Below are positions 41,389-50,564 of a DNA stretch of 64,000 bases, in pieces. Each line of letters starts with the position of its first letter. The stretch's first letter is position 1. Location of the stretch: assembly GCA_035378985.1 (NCBI GenBank), contig DAOSUR010000009.1:1-64000 (forward strand), written 5' to 3'. The position numbers and the translations under genes are program-made. Below the pieces are notes generated by a model. The model made no database searches and was not told the DNA's origin. It saw nothing but the letters and a program-made list of their open reading frames with translations. The DNA comes from Anaerohalosphaeraceae bacterium (GTDB lineage: Bacteria; Planctomycetota; Phycisphaerae; Sedimentisphaerales; Anaerohalosphaeraceae).

Positions 41389-43821
41389 TTATTTTTCCTC
41401 AATCTTTGCCTGCCGAATGGTCCACTGGACCTTGCCGGCCGTCGGGTCGGAGGCCAACTCAAACCGTCCCTGTTTTGAAGCCAGCGAAAGCCGATGAAGT
41501 TTCTGGTCATCCGGCAGACAAATCAGCCCTTCCGCCTCCGTTTTCTCCTTCGCAAAAACCACCAGTTCCAGTTTGGACCAGTCCAGAAAGGCCGTCGATT
41601 GGGCCAATTTGATATGCGGAATCGCTGCTCCCTCGCGCACAAGAAGAACAATCGGCACCGGCCAGGCCTGGATGCGATGCCATCCGCCCGAATAAACCCG
41701 GCCTGTCTGATAGTCAATCCATACGCCCGGCGGCAGATAAACATTCCGTTCGCCCCCGGCCTCCAGCAGCGGCGCCGCCAGCATATCCGAGCCGAACAGA
41801 TACTCATCATCAATCCGCCAGGAGCCGGGGTCATCCGGATACTCTACAAACAGTGCCCGCAGCATCGGAAGTCCCCGCTGCGTGCAGTCTTTGGCCTGTG
41901 CATAGATATACGGCATCAGGCGGTAGCGCATCTCGGCGGCCTGTCGGAACACCTTCGTAAACTCTTCGCCGTATTCCCACGGCTCGGTCGGCGGAATTCC
42001 GTGGCTTCGGCTGTGGGAGGAAAACATCCCAAACGCCGCCCATCGCCGGTACAGCTCCTCCGGGCAGGCCTTCACAAATCCGCCCATATCGTGAGACCAG
42101 AAGGAAAACCCGCACAGCCCCAGCGACAGGCCCCCGCGCAGCGTGGCGGTCATCGCCGTATCCGTATTAGCCGGGTCGCCTCCCCAATGAAGCGGATACC
42201 GCTGGCTGCCGGCCCAGGCACTGCGGGCCCAGATAATCGTCTCACCGGTGATTTCTTTGGTAATCTCCGCCACCGCCTTGTTGTACCGAAGCGGATAGAG
42301 ATTGTGTTCATAAAAACCCGTCCGTCCCGATGCATAAATCCCTTCCAGCGGCGCCGCCTCGCCGAAATCAACCTTGATGACGCTGACGCCCTGGCGAAGC
42401 AGGCCCGCAATCTTGTCCTGATACCACCGCACCGTTTCCGGGTTGGAAAAATCCAGCACAGCGTCTTCATACGGCAGATTGCCTTTGCGGTCGCGAACAA
42501 AAAGTCCTTTTTCGATAATCTCCGGAAACAGGGTGTTTTTCGGTACAAAGTACGGCAGCTGCCACAGGCAAACCCGAAACCCCATCTTCTTCAAATCCGC
42601 AATCATCTTGACCGGGTCTTCGAACCGGGACTTGGAAAACTGATAATCGCACCGCCAGTCCGTCTCAAACCAGCCGGTATCAAAATGAATCACATCAGAG
42701 GGAATTTGATGTTCGCGGAGTTTGGCCGCCACGGTCCGCCCGTCTTTTTCGGAAAAATACGTAATCCGGCTCATCCAGAAGCCGAACGACCACAGGGGCG
42801 GCATTGCCGCCTTTCCTGTCAGATTGGTGTATTCATCCAGAATCTCTTTGGGCCGGCCCAAAAAGAAAAACAAATCCAGCTGATCATCCCCAATCATCAT
42901 CGTGTTGGCCCCGCTGTAGTATTTGCCGAAATCGCAGGTTATCGGAGAAGACGTGTGCAGAAACACCCCATACCCGCGGCTGCTCAGATAAAATGGAATC
43001 GGCTTGTACATCGTTTCATTCTGCACACCGTTGCCGTCGTCGGTGTAAAGAACGACTTTCTGGCCGCGTTTGTTAAACTCCGTATAGGATTCGCCGCACC
43101 CGAAGATGCCCTCGTTGGGAGAAAGACGAAAGACTGCCGCAAAACTCGTCGAGTAATCCGAGGCCCGCCGAACAAACGAAAACGGCAGCAGCGGCGTATA
43201 AGTCTCGCTCGTATCCTCCATATGGTACGTTTGGGTAAGGACCCTGCCCTGTGCATCCTCAATCGTAATCCGCCAGGGTTTTTCCGTGATAACAACGGCG
43301 CCGTAGGCGCTTTTGTAGCGATGACCGCCCGCAATTTTTTCATACGTCCAGCCGGTGCGGTCCTGCCGGACGGTGCCGTTGACCAGCATCAAAGAGGGCT
43401 GCTCCGGCTGAACCTGAAAGCGGGACGAAGCTCGAATCCGGATGGTGCGGGGACTGACAAACTCCAGCGCAAACGGCAGTTCCGGCGATTCGGCATACTC
43501 AATTGTCGGAAACTCATTGGCAGGCACCGGCTTGAGGGCCCCTAACATATTGTTAAAGGCAAAACGCGTAAAGTACTCGTATCGCAGATACTTAAGCGTA
43601 CCTTTCCCGGTTTCGGGGTCGAAATCAGTCAGACGGTCGGCACAATAATACGTGTTTGTAAAACTGCGAAAATCGCCGCTGATATCCACGACGTCATTCA
43701 AAAGCCGCTGGGAAAGGTCGGGCGAATGAAAAGGAATCCCACCGAAAGCAGCAGAGGAAAACAGACAAATTAAAAGGCAAGACAACTTCTTATCTATAGA
43801 GCACTTGTGATTTCGTTCCAT
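41389..43821 (-). CDS. Secreted GH31 alpha-xylosidase/alpha-glucosidase
   Basis: 810 residues from ATG 43821, chosen for its ribosome site (AAAGGAGA) and the signal peptide it exposes (LSCLLICLFSSAAFGG). It has the N-terminal sandwich, then the barrel with nucleophile motif VIKVDFGEAAP, acid/base region HWGGDPANTD, and RGGLSLGLCGFSFWSHDMGG. The KVDFGE and GGD motifs are closer to YicI-type alpha-xylosidases than to alpha-glucosidases. With the GH74 gene 20 bases downstream it forms a xyloglucan-processing pair. Confidence 0.9.
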   Translation of the reverse strand: MERNHKCSIDKKLSCLLICLFSSAAFGGIPFHSPDLSQRLLNDVVDISGDFRSFTNTYYCADRLTDFDPETGKGTLKYLRYEYFTRFAFNNMLGALKPVPANEFPTIEYAESPELPFALEFVSPRTIRIRASSRFQVQPEQPSLMLVNGTVRQDRTGWTYEKIAGGHRYKSAYGAVVITEKPWRITIEDAQGRVLTQTYHMEDTSETYTPLLPFSFVRRASDYSTSFAAVFRLSPNEGIFGCGESYTEFNKRGQKVVLYTDDGNGVQNETMYKPIPFYLSSRGYGVFLHTSSPITCDFGKYYSGANTMMIGDDQLDLFFFLGRPKEILDEYTNLTGKAAMPPLWSFGFWMSRITYFSEKDGRTVAAKLREHQIPSDVIHFDTGWFETDWRCDYQFSKSRFEDPVKMIADLKKMGFRVCLWQLPYFVPKNTLFPEIIEKGLFVRDRKGNLPYEDAVLDFSNPETVRWYQDKIAGLLRQGVSVIKVDFGEAAPLEGIYASGRTGFYEHNLYPLRYNKAVAEITKEITGETIIWARSAWAGSQRYPLHWGGDPANTDTAMTATLRGGLSLGLCGFSFWSHDMGGFVKACPEELYRRWAAFGMFSSHSRSHGIPPTEPWEYGEEFTKVFRQAAEMRYRLMPYIYAQAKDCTQRGLPMLRALFVEYPDDPGSWRIDDEYLFGSDMLAAPLLEAGGERNVYLPPGVWIDYQTGRVYSGGWHRIQAWPVPIVLLVREGAAIPHIKLAQSTAFLDWSKLELVVFAKEKTEAEGLICLPDDQKLHRLSLASKQGRFELASDPTAGKVQWTIRQAKIEEK

Positions 43822-43923
43822 CTTTTGTCTCCTTTTGTTCTCACAATACCTTCTTACAGATATGGCACCTAAACAGAAGGTTTCTGTGGTTTTTTTTAAG
43901 TTTTTTGAGGAAAAAAGCGGCAA

Positions 43924-45090
43924 TTAACTCCCTCTTTTGACAAATACGCTGCCGGGCAGCTGCTTGACGATGCCCTTGAGCTGAAGACTGATAAGGGCGG
44001 CGTGCACCTGGCCTGCGGGAACCTCGACAGAGGCAATGATTTCTTCGATATGAATTGGGGTTTTGTCAAGAACGGCAAAAACGGCCTGCTCAGAATCGGA
44101 CAGATTGAGTTGAGAAATGTCAAAAAGGGTCGTCTGCACTTTTTGGGCGGCCTGCTCCGCCTTTTTCTGCACGTGCTCTTTCAACCCCTGCCCCACAATC
44201 CCCAGCGTATCCATAATTTCTTCTACGCTGTCCACAAGCCGAGCTCCCTGCTTAATCAGTTCATGCGGGCCTTTGCTGGTGGGGCTGTCTATCCGGCCGG
44301 GCACGGCCATCACCTCCCGGTTGTATTCCAGAGCGGCCTTGGCGGTAATCAGAGCCCCGCTGCGGGGGGCGGCCTCCACAACGATAACCCCCATCGACAA
44401 ACCCGCAATAATGCGGTTGCGTCCGGGGAAGTTTTCGGAAAGCGGCTCGTAGGTCATCGGCAGTTCGCTGAGCACCGCCCCGTTTTCAGCAATTTTGTCA
44501 AACAGGTTTTTGTTCTCCGGCGGAAAGCAGTGTGCCAGTCCGCATCCCTGCACGGCAATTGTGCGGCCCGATGCACTCAAAGCGCCGCGGTGCGCTGCAC
44601 TGTCGATGCCGCGGGCCAGCCCGCTGACAATGGTCAACCCTGCGGAGGCCAGCAGGTGCGCAAACCGTTCGGCCTGCTCAATGCCGTAATGGGTGCCGTG
44701 GCGGCTGCCGACGATTGCTGCGGCCAGACTGTCGCTTCGCTGGAGCGTGCCCTTGACATAGAGCACCGGCGGCGGGTCATCGACGGCCTTCAGGGCAGGC
44801 GGATAGACCGGGTCGTCCCAATGGAGAATGCGGACACCGTGTGCCTCGGCGGTCTGCATTTCTTTTTGGGCATCGAAGAGGCGCCGCGTGCGGGCGATTC
44901 GCTCGGCCGTGTGCGGACCAATCCCTTCAACCTGACAGAGCGAATGCACCGAAGCACTGAAGATGCGGTCAAATGTGCCGAAATGCTTCAAAAGACGCCC
45001 GAACAAAATCGGCCCGACTCCTTCGGTATGACGAAGCCGAAGCCAGTTTTCAATCCCTTCGGAATGGGTTGTCGGCCGCTCTTCCTTCAT
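43924..45090 (-). CDS. dprA: DNA-processing protein DprA/Smf
   Basis: 388 residues from ATG 45090 (ribosome site GGAAGGGG). It has an N-terminal HhH region (LRLRHTEGVGPILFGRLL). The Rossmann-like DNA-binding core follows: AAAIVGSRHGTHYGIEQAER, VSGLARGIDSAAHRGAL, HCFPPENKNLF, NFPGRNRIIAGLS. A C-terminal winged helix is present (HIEEIIASVEVPAGQVHAAL). It loads RecA on incoming single-stranded DNA during transformation. No other competence gene is visible in the window. Confidence 0.94.
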   Translation of the reverse strand: MKEERPTTHSEGIENWLRLRHTEGVGPILFGRLLKHFGTFDRIFSASVHSLCQVEGIGPHTAERIARTRRLFDAQKEMQTAEAHGVRILHWDDPVYPPALKAVDDPPPVLYVKGTLQRSDSLAAAIVGSRHGTHYGIEQAERFAHLLASAGLTIVSGLARGIDSAAHRGALSASGRTIAVQGCGLAHCFPPENKNLFDKIAENGAVLSELPMTYEPLSENFPGRNRIIAGLSMGVIVVEAAPRSGALITAKAALEYNREVMAVPGRIDSPTSKGPHELIKQGARLVDSVEEIMDTLGIVGQGLKEHVQKKAEQAAQKVQTTLFDISQLNLSDSEQAVFAVLDKTPIHIEEIIASVEVPAGQVHAALISLQLKGIVKQLPGSVFVKRGS

Positions 45091-45208
45091 CGCCCCTTCC
45101 TTCTGTTTTTGCCCCCCAACTCTACCCTCGCCGCCCAAAAACGCAAGCAAAAAACGTTCATATCACGTTGGAAAATTAGAGAAGACAATTTGATGAAAAG
45201 ACAATTCG

Positions 45209-45236
45209 TTGCAAAATTCAATATTTTCTGTAACAA
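45209..45236 (+). promoter_or_regulatory. Possible sigma-70-like promoter for the export operon
   Basis: TTGCAA at 45209-45214 and TAACAA at 45231-45236 are separated by 16 bases in the AT-rich gap between dprA and the adaptor gene. The match is partial and was found by eye, so confidence is low. Confidence 0.25.
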
Positions 45237-45321
45237 TGGTAAGGATTGACCGTCTAAAGAGCGGGAATCTTGTTATCTGCGGTGCAAGCCGGCAACTTGA
45301 ATCCAAAAAGGACTCTCAAAC

Positions 45322-46692
45322 GTGAAAAAGAAACAGAAAGTCATCCTGTTTGTCGGGATTGGCCTGGTTCTTCTGATTTCCTGCTGCGGCCTACTTTCGC
45401 ATCAGATGAAAAAGAAGGCCCTGGCCAAAACGACGCTGAAGGTACGCACGGAAATTGTGAAACGGGGCGAACTGGTGGAAACAGTGAACGCCCCCGGCGA
45501 GATTGAACCGCGAACGAAGGTCGATATCAGCGCCAAGGTGTCGGCCCGCATCACGGAACTGCCCTACAAAGAAGGCGAAACCGTCACGGCAGGCAACCCA
45601 AACGCCAACCCGCCGATTCCGCCGTCTGTGCTGGTGCGGCTGGATGACCGGGATATGGTCAGCCGACTGAACAGTGCTGAAGCAACCTATGAAGCTCAAA
45701 AGGCCCAGATTGAGGTCGAAAAGGCCCGGATTTTCAGCCAGCAGGCCTCACTGGCAGGGCAAAAGAGCCGTCTGGAGCAGGCCCGTCAGGACTTCGAACG
45801 CCAGAAGAAACTCTTCGAAAGTCAGGACATCAGTCAATCCGCCTATGACCAGGCCAAAACAACCTTTGAGGAATTGCAGGCCCAGGTCGAGGCCGCCGAG
45901 AAGAACCTTCAGGCCGCTCAGCTGAATCTGGTTGTAATGGAACACAATCTGCGGGCGGCCCAGGCCCGTGTGGAAGAGGCCCGCGAAGCCCTCAGTTATA
46001 CTACGATTACCGCTCCAATGGACGGCGTAATCACCCGCCTGAATGCCGAGGTCGGCGAAGTCGTAATGACCGGCACAATGAACAATCCCGGCACGGTGAT
46101 TCTGACAGTGGCGGACCTGTCGCAGATGATTCTGAATGCGCAGGTCGATGAAAGCAACATCGGACGGGTCCAGGTCGGCCAACCCGCCAAAGTCCACGTC
46201 CAGGCCTTCTGGGAGGAGGAGTTCAAAGGCACCGTACACTCCATCGCCCTGACCAGCAGCCGCTCCACCACCACCGGCGCCAAATATTATGAAACAAAGA
46301 TTCTGCTGGAAGGGGACGTGGGCAAACTGTACACAGGTCTGACGGCCGATGTGAACATCGAAGTCGCCCGCTATCAGGGTGTTCTGCTGGTGCCCAGCCA
46401 GGCGGTGCTCGAACGCCGAATCGATGATTTGCCGGAGGAGGTCCGCAAAAACAACCCATTGGTGGACCCCAAAAAATCGTTCCTGACGGTGGTATTTCGT
46501 CTGGCAGACGGCAGAACAAAAATTACACCGGTGCGCGTCGGCCCCAGCGATTTGCTCAATACTATCGTTGAAGCGGGACTGACCGAAGGCGACAAGGTCA
46601 TCACCGGGCCATATAAAATCCTCGAAACCCTTCAGAACGATATGCCTGCAGAAGAAATCGCCGAATCGCAAGAGCCGCCCCATGAGTCCTAA
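45322..46692 (+). CDS. Periplasmic adaptor of MacA/HlyD type
   Basis: 456 residues starting at GTG 45322. It has an N-terminal anchor helix (VILFVGIGLVLLISCCGLL), a lipoyl/biotinyl-like half (APGEIEPRTKVDISAKVSAR), a long coiled-coil hairpin (residues about 115-220), the second lipoyl half (TTITAPMDGVITRLNAEVGE) and beta-barrel and membrane-proximal domains. It would bridge the ABC permease and the TolC-like channel encoded downstream. It overlaps the ATPase gene by 11 bases. Confidence 0.9.
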   Translation: MKKKQKVILFVGIGLVLLISCCGLLSHQMKKKALAKTTLKVRTEIVKRGELVETVNAPGEIEPRTKVDISAKVSARITELPYKEGETVTAGNPNANPPIPPSVLVRLDDRDMVSRLNSAEATYEAQKAQIEVEKARIFSQQASLAGQKSRLEQARQDFERQKKLFESQDISQSAYDQAKTTFEELQAQVEAAEKNLQAAQLNLVVMEHNLRAAQARVEEAREALSYTTITAPMDGVITRLNAEVGEVVMTGTMNNPGTVILTVADLSQMILNAQVDESNIGRVQVGQPAKVHVQAFWEEEFKGTVHSIALTSSRSTTTGAKYYETKILLEGDVGKLYTGLTADVNIEVARYQGVLLVPSQAVLERRIDDLPEEVRKNNPLVDPKKSFLTVVFRLADGRTKITPVRVGPSDLLNTIVEAGLTEGDKVITGPYKILETLQNDMPAEEIAESQEPPHES

Positions 46693-47437
46693 TGACGTTC
46701 TGATCTCTCTGAAAAACATTCATCGCCGCTACCGCGTCGGAAGCGAGACGGTACACGCCCTGCGCGGTGTCAATCTGCAGGTGCGGCGCAACGAATATGT
46801 GGCGATCATGGGCCACAGCGGCTCCGGCAAAAGCACCCTGATGAATATCATCGGCTGTCTGGACCGGGCGGACGAAGGCACCTATGAGCTCAACGGCATC
46901 CTCACCACGGAAATGAGCGGCGCCCAGCTGGCCCAGATACGAAATGAACAGATCGGATTTGTGTTTCAATCGTATGAGCTGCTCCCGCGTCTGAATGCCC
47001 TGAAAAATGTGGAGCTGCCTTTGCTGTATTCAAAGGTCGGTTTTTTGGCCCGCCGGCGTCTGGCGGAGGAGGCACTCGAACGGGTGGGACTGGCCGAACG
47101 GATGCACCATCGGCCCAACCAGCTCAGCGGCGGCGAAAAACAGCGCGTGGCCGTTGCCCGTGCGCTGGTCGCCCGCCCCAGTCTGCTCCTGGCCGACGAG
47201 CCCACCGGTAACCTCGACACCCTAACCAGCCAAAGCATCATGGCCCTGTTTGAAACGCTTTATCAGCAGGGACAGACCATTATTCTCGTTACACACGAGG
47301 CGGATATCGCCTGCCATGCCAGACGCATCGTTCGAATGCGGGACGGGCAAATCATCAGCGACCTGCCGGTCGAACAGGACCCGGCCTGGATTCTGCTGCA
47401 CCCCACAGGGGCTGCACCGAAAAAGGAGGACCGATGA
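46682..47437 (+). CDS. ABC transporter ATPase (MacB/LolD-like)
   Basis: 251 residues with Walker A GHSGSGKSTLMNIIG, Q-loop FVFQSYELLPRL, signature LSGGEKQRVAVARAL, Walker B LLLADEPTGNLD and switch His in LVTHEAD. This is the MacB/LolD/FtsE subfamily used in mechanotransmission exporters. It overlaps the permease gene by 4 bases (ATGA). Confidence 0.94.
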   Translation: MSPNDVLISLKNIHRRYRVGSETVHALRGVNLQVRRNEYVAIMGHSGSGKSTLMNIIGCLDRADEGTYELNGILTTEMSGAQLAQIRNEQIGFVFQSYELLPRLNALKNVELPLLYSKVGFLARRRLAEEALERVGLAERMHHRPNQLSGGEKQRVAVARALVARPSLLLADEPTGNLDTLTSQSIMALFETLYQQGQTIILVTHEADIACHARRIVRMRDGQIISDLPVEQDPAWILLHPTGAAPKKEDR

Positions 47438-48693
47438 AAACGCTGCTGCTGCCCCCGCTGCTGTTCCTGCGTCTGCTGCTCCAGAGCATCCTGCTGGCCT
47501 TAGGACAAATCTGGGTCAACAAAACCCGCGGCCTTCTGACAACGTTGGGTATTATCATCGGTGTGGCCTCTGTGACGGCCGTTGTGGCCGGCATGAACGG
47601 GATGAATGCCATGATTATGGAGAACTTTGAGTTCTTCGGCACAAAAAAAATCTTTCTCTGGCCCCAGCGGCCTCGAACGGGTCCTCAGAAAAACGCCGAC
47701 TGGTGGGAAATCCGCTTCCGTCCCGAACAGTTTGAAGGAATCCTCGAGCATTGTCCTTCGGTGGAATACCTGACGCTGATGAGCCGAGTGGGCAGTATGA
47801 CCGCGCGCTACAAAGACCATACGGCGGAAAACGTCCAGGTCACGGGCGTCGAGGAAAGCTGGTTTAAAATTGAAAACCGCTCCATCAGCCGCGGCCGTCC
47901 CTTTTCCTATCTCGACCAGCGTCAGGCACGCCGAGTCTGCGTCATTCCCCAGAAACTCCAGGAAAAACTGTATCTGGACCGCGACTGCATCGGGCAAACC
48001 ATTCAGCTGGATTACCATACGTTTCTAATCATCGGAATCGTCGAAGAACGGCCCCGGGCTTTTTTTGAAGGACAGGGAGACCGCATCGAAGTCTTTATCC
48101 CCTTCCAGACGGCCCAGTCGATACGGGAATCCTGGATTGAAGCGATGGCCGCCTGCAAAAGTACGGATTTAGCCGAAGAGGCCAAGGCGGAACTGACCTT
48201 CTTTCTGCGGAAAATGCGAAAAGTCCCGCCGGGTGAACCCGACAACTTCGGCGTTTTCTTTATGGAAAGCGAAGTGGCCAAGGTGCGTTCCATGATGACC
48301 ATGCTGCGACTGGTTGCGATAGCCATCGTAAGCATTTCGCTTGTCGTCGGCGGAATCGGGATTATGAATATTATGCTCGTATCCGTCTCGGAGCGGACCA
48401 GGGAAATCGGTCTGCGCAAGGCCGTCGGAGCCAAGGCATCCGCCATTCTGATGCAGTTTCTGGTTGAAGCCGTTGTACTCTGTCTGATTGGCGGACTGAT
48501 TGGGCTGGGTCTGGGGCATCTGCTGGCCAAGATTATCTCGCAGACCGCCGGCTTTCTGGCCAAAGCCCAGGTCCCCGGCTGGGCGACCCTTCTGGCCGTG
48601 GGCTTTTCTACCGCCGTCGGCATCTTTTTCGGAATGTTTCCGGCCGTCAAAGCGGCTCGTCTGAATCCCATTGAGGCCCTGCGTCATGAATAA
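47434..48693 (+). CDS. ABC transporter permease (MacB/FtsX-like)
   Basis: 419 residues. The first helix region (LGQIWVNKTRGLLTTLGIII), a large periplasmic domain (MacB_PCD-like, residues about 50-270) and a C-terminal FtsX-type bundle (VGGIGIMNIMLVSVSERTRE, then IGLRKAVGAKASAILMQF) are visible. ATPase and permease are separate polypeptides here, unlike E. coli MacB. The cargo (peptide, siderophore or lipoprotein) is not indicated by sequence. Confidence 0.92.
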   Translation: MKTLLLPPLLFLRLLLQSILLALGQIWVNKTRGLLTTLGIIIGVASVTAVVAGMNGMNAMIMENFEFFGTKKIFLWPQRPRTGPQKNADWWEIRFRPEQFEGILEHCPSVEYLTLMSRVGSMTARYKDHTAENVQVTGVEESWFKIENRSISRGRPFSYLDQRQARRVCVIPQKLQEKLYLDRDCIGQTIQLDYHTFLIIGIVEERPRAFFEGQGDRIEVFIPFQTAQSIRESWIEAMAACKSTDLAEEAKAELTFFLRKMRKVPPGEPDNFGVFFMESEVAKVRSMMTMLRLVAIAIVSISLVVGGIGIMNIMLVSVSERTREIGLRKAVGAKASAILMQFLVEAVVLCLIGGLIGLGLGHLLAKIISQTAGFLAKAQVPGWATLLAVGFSTAVGIFFGMFPAVKAARLNPIEALRHE

Positions 48694-50302
48694 AAAGCCC
48701 TTTTTGCTCGGATGGATTGTCGGACTGCCTTTTGTCCTGCTCGGCTGTGATACTACCCCCGAACCGGTTTCGTTTTACGAAGCAAAGACCAAACCGGAAA
48801 AACTTCGACAAATTGAACCGCTGATTCTTCCGGCGGCTGAACCGAATGAACAGCCCCAGCCCGCGGCTCCGCTGCCGGAGGAAATCCGGCTGACCCTCGA
48901 ACAGTGCCGGGCCTGGGCACTGGAGAACAATCTCGGGCTGAAGGCCGAACTGCTCAGTCCGACCATCGCCGCCGAAGCCCTCAGCGCTGAGGAAGCCAAA
49001 TTTGAGGCATCGTTCTTCAGCCGCATTCAGTATTCCAAAACAGACCGGCCAGTCGGAACCGCCCTTTTTGTCCAGGGCTCCAGCACCGAATCAGGCACGG
49101 TAGATTTGGGCGTTCAGATGCCGCTGCAGACGGGCGGCACCCTGACGGTGGATTTGGTGGACAATCGAACCCTCACAAACCAGACTTCATTTTTCCTGAA
49201 TCCTTCCTACACCAGCGCTTTGAGCTTCTCCATCAGTCAGCCGCTGCTGCGGAATGCCGGGCATCGGGCCTCTATGCATTCCATCCGGCTCCGCCGGTAC
49301 GATCAGCAGATAGCCGAGGCCCGAACAAAACTGGAGGTCATCTCCGTTCTGGCGGCGGCGGATCGGGCGTATTGGCGTCTGGCGGCGGCCCGCAAGGAAC
49401 TGGAGGTCCGGCTTCAGCAGTATGAACTGGCCAAGGCCCAACTGGAGCGGGCTCAGCGGATGGCGGCGGCAGGCCAGACAGCCGAAGTGGAAGTCCTTCG
49501 GGCTCAGGCCGGAATCGCCTCCCAGGCCGAGCAGATTATTCTGGCGGAAAACAACCTTCGGGCCCGTCAGCGTGAACTGAAAAGAATCATCAATCAGCTG
49601 AATCTGCCGGTACAATCAGCCGTGCGGCTGATTCCGGCCACCGAACCGGATTTGGTTCGATACGAACTGGATGCAAAAGATTTAGTCGCCAAAGCAATCG
49701 AAAACCGAATGGAGCTGCTGGAGATGGAACTCCAGATTGCCCGGCAGGTCAGCACCATTGACTATTTGAAAAATCAGGCCCTGCCGGTCGTCAACCTCGA
49801 ATATACCTACAATATCAACGGATTAGGCCCCACCCGAAACGACTCCTATGACCTGCTGCAGGAAAACCGCTTTGCCGACCACCGACTGGGACTGACGATG
49901 CTGATTCCGCTGGGCAATGAAGCCGCCAAAAGCACCCTGCGAGCCGCCTTTTATCAGCGGATGCAGCTTCTGTCTACGCGGGAAAACCGCAAATCACTGA
50001 TTGAGATGGAAGTGCTCAACGCCGTCGATCAGGCCCAGGCCGGCTGGCAGCGGATTCTGGCCGCCCGCCAAAATGTTCTGCTGGAGGCCCGGCTGGTCGA
50101 AGCGGAAATCCGCCAGTTCGAAAACGGTCTTCGAACCTCGACCGATGTCCTGGAAGCCCAGGCTCGTCTGGCCAATGCCCAAAGTGCCGAAATCCGCGCC
50201 GTCACGGAATATCAAATCTCCCTGGTAGATTTGGCCTATGCCACCGGCACCCTGATGGGAGCCGCCAAAGTGGATTGGGAGCCCGCCGCCCTTCGCCGAT
50301 AG
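48686..50302 (+). CDS. TolC-family outer-membrane efflux lipoprotein
   Basis: 538 residues from ATG 48686, which overlaps the permease stop. The signal peptide ends in a lipobox (FVLLGCDTTP), so the protein is lipidated. The OEP pattern follows: LTLEQCRAWALENNLGLKAE, two repeats of long helices (residues about 220-290 and 430-510) and strands such as LSFSISQPLLRN. It completes a MacA-MacB-TolC-type tripartite exporter with the three preceding genes. Confidence 0.9.
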   Translation: MNKKPFLLGWIVGLPFVLLGCDTTPEPVSFYEAKTKPEKLRQIEPLILPAAEPNEQPQPAAPLPEEIRLTLEQCRAWALENNLGLKAELLSPTIAAEALSAEEAKFEASFFSRIQYSKTDRPVGTALFVQGSSTESGTVDLGVQMPLQTGGTLTVDLVDNRTLTNQTSFFLNPSYTSALSFSISQPLLRNAGHRASMHSIRLRRYDQQIAEARTKLEVISVLAAADRAYWRLAAARKELEVRLQQYELAKAQLERAQRMAAAGQTAEVEVLRAQAGIASQAEQIILAENNLRARQRELKRIINQLNLPVQSAVRLIPATEPDLVRYELDAKDLVAKAIENRMELLEMELQIARQVSTIDYLKNQALPVVNLEYTYNINGLGPTRNDSYDLLQENRFADHRLGLTMLIPLGNEAAKSTLRAAFYQRMQLLSTRENRKSLIEMEVLNAVDQAQAGWQRILAARQNVLLEARLVEAEIRQFENGLRTSTDVLEAQARLANAQSAEIRAVTEYQISLVDLAYATGTLMGAAKVDWEPAALRR

Positions 50303-50564
50303 CCCCCCTTCCTCAGTTCCGATAATCAGAACAAGTCTTCGGCCCAGCCGCATACGCGTTTTTCATTTTTTCAAAACGACATCGGTTTTCAAAAAACCGG
50401 AAAATTATCGGCTCCCGGGGGCATTTTAAAAATTCTTCCAAAAACAGCTGTCCCGCTTAAGAGAGAAAAAACACAGACCGATACACATATCGTCTAAAAA
50501 AAGGAGCTAATAGGAAAACCTCCTCTTCTCGACTTCTTTGGGCTTTGAAAAGCAGGAGACAAAA
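50303..50564. other. Intergenic region before the TonB receptor
   Basis: 262 bases, AT-rich toward the 3' side. It contains a short perfect hairpin (CGGTTTT, loop CAA, AAAACCG at about 50392-50408) with A-rich flank, which would work as a terminator on the minus strand better than on the plus strand. No cobalamin-type riboswitch box is visible. A promoter for the receptor is expected here but I could not place it. Confidence 0.35.

Noticed and set aside
41494..43545. 683-residue open frame on the plus strand
   Set aside because: It is the antisense of the GH31 gene; its composition is Arg- and Pro-rich as expected for a shadow frame, with no motifs.
45748..46719. 323-residue open frame on the minus strand
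   Set aside because: It is opposite the MacA-like adaptor coiled coil; no independent support.
50303..50564. Cobalamin riboswitch upstream of the TonB receptor
   Set aside because: No B12-box-like sequence or extended fold is visible; only a short hairpin is present.
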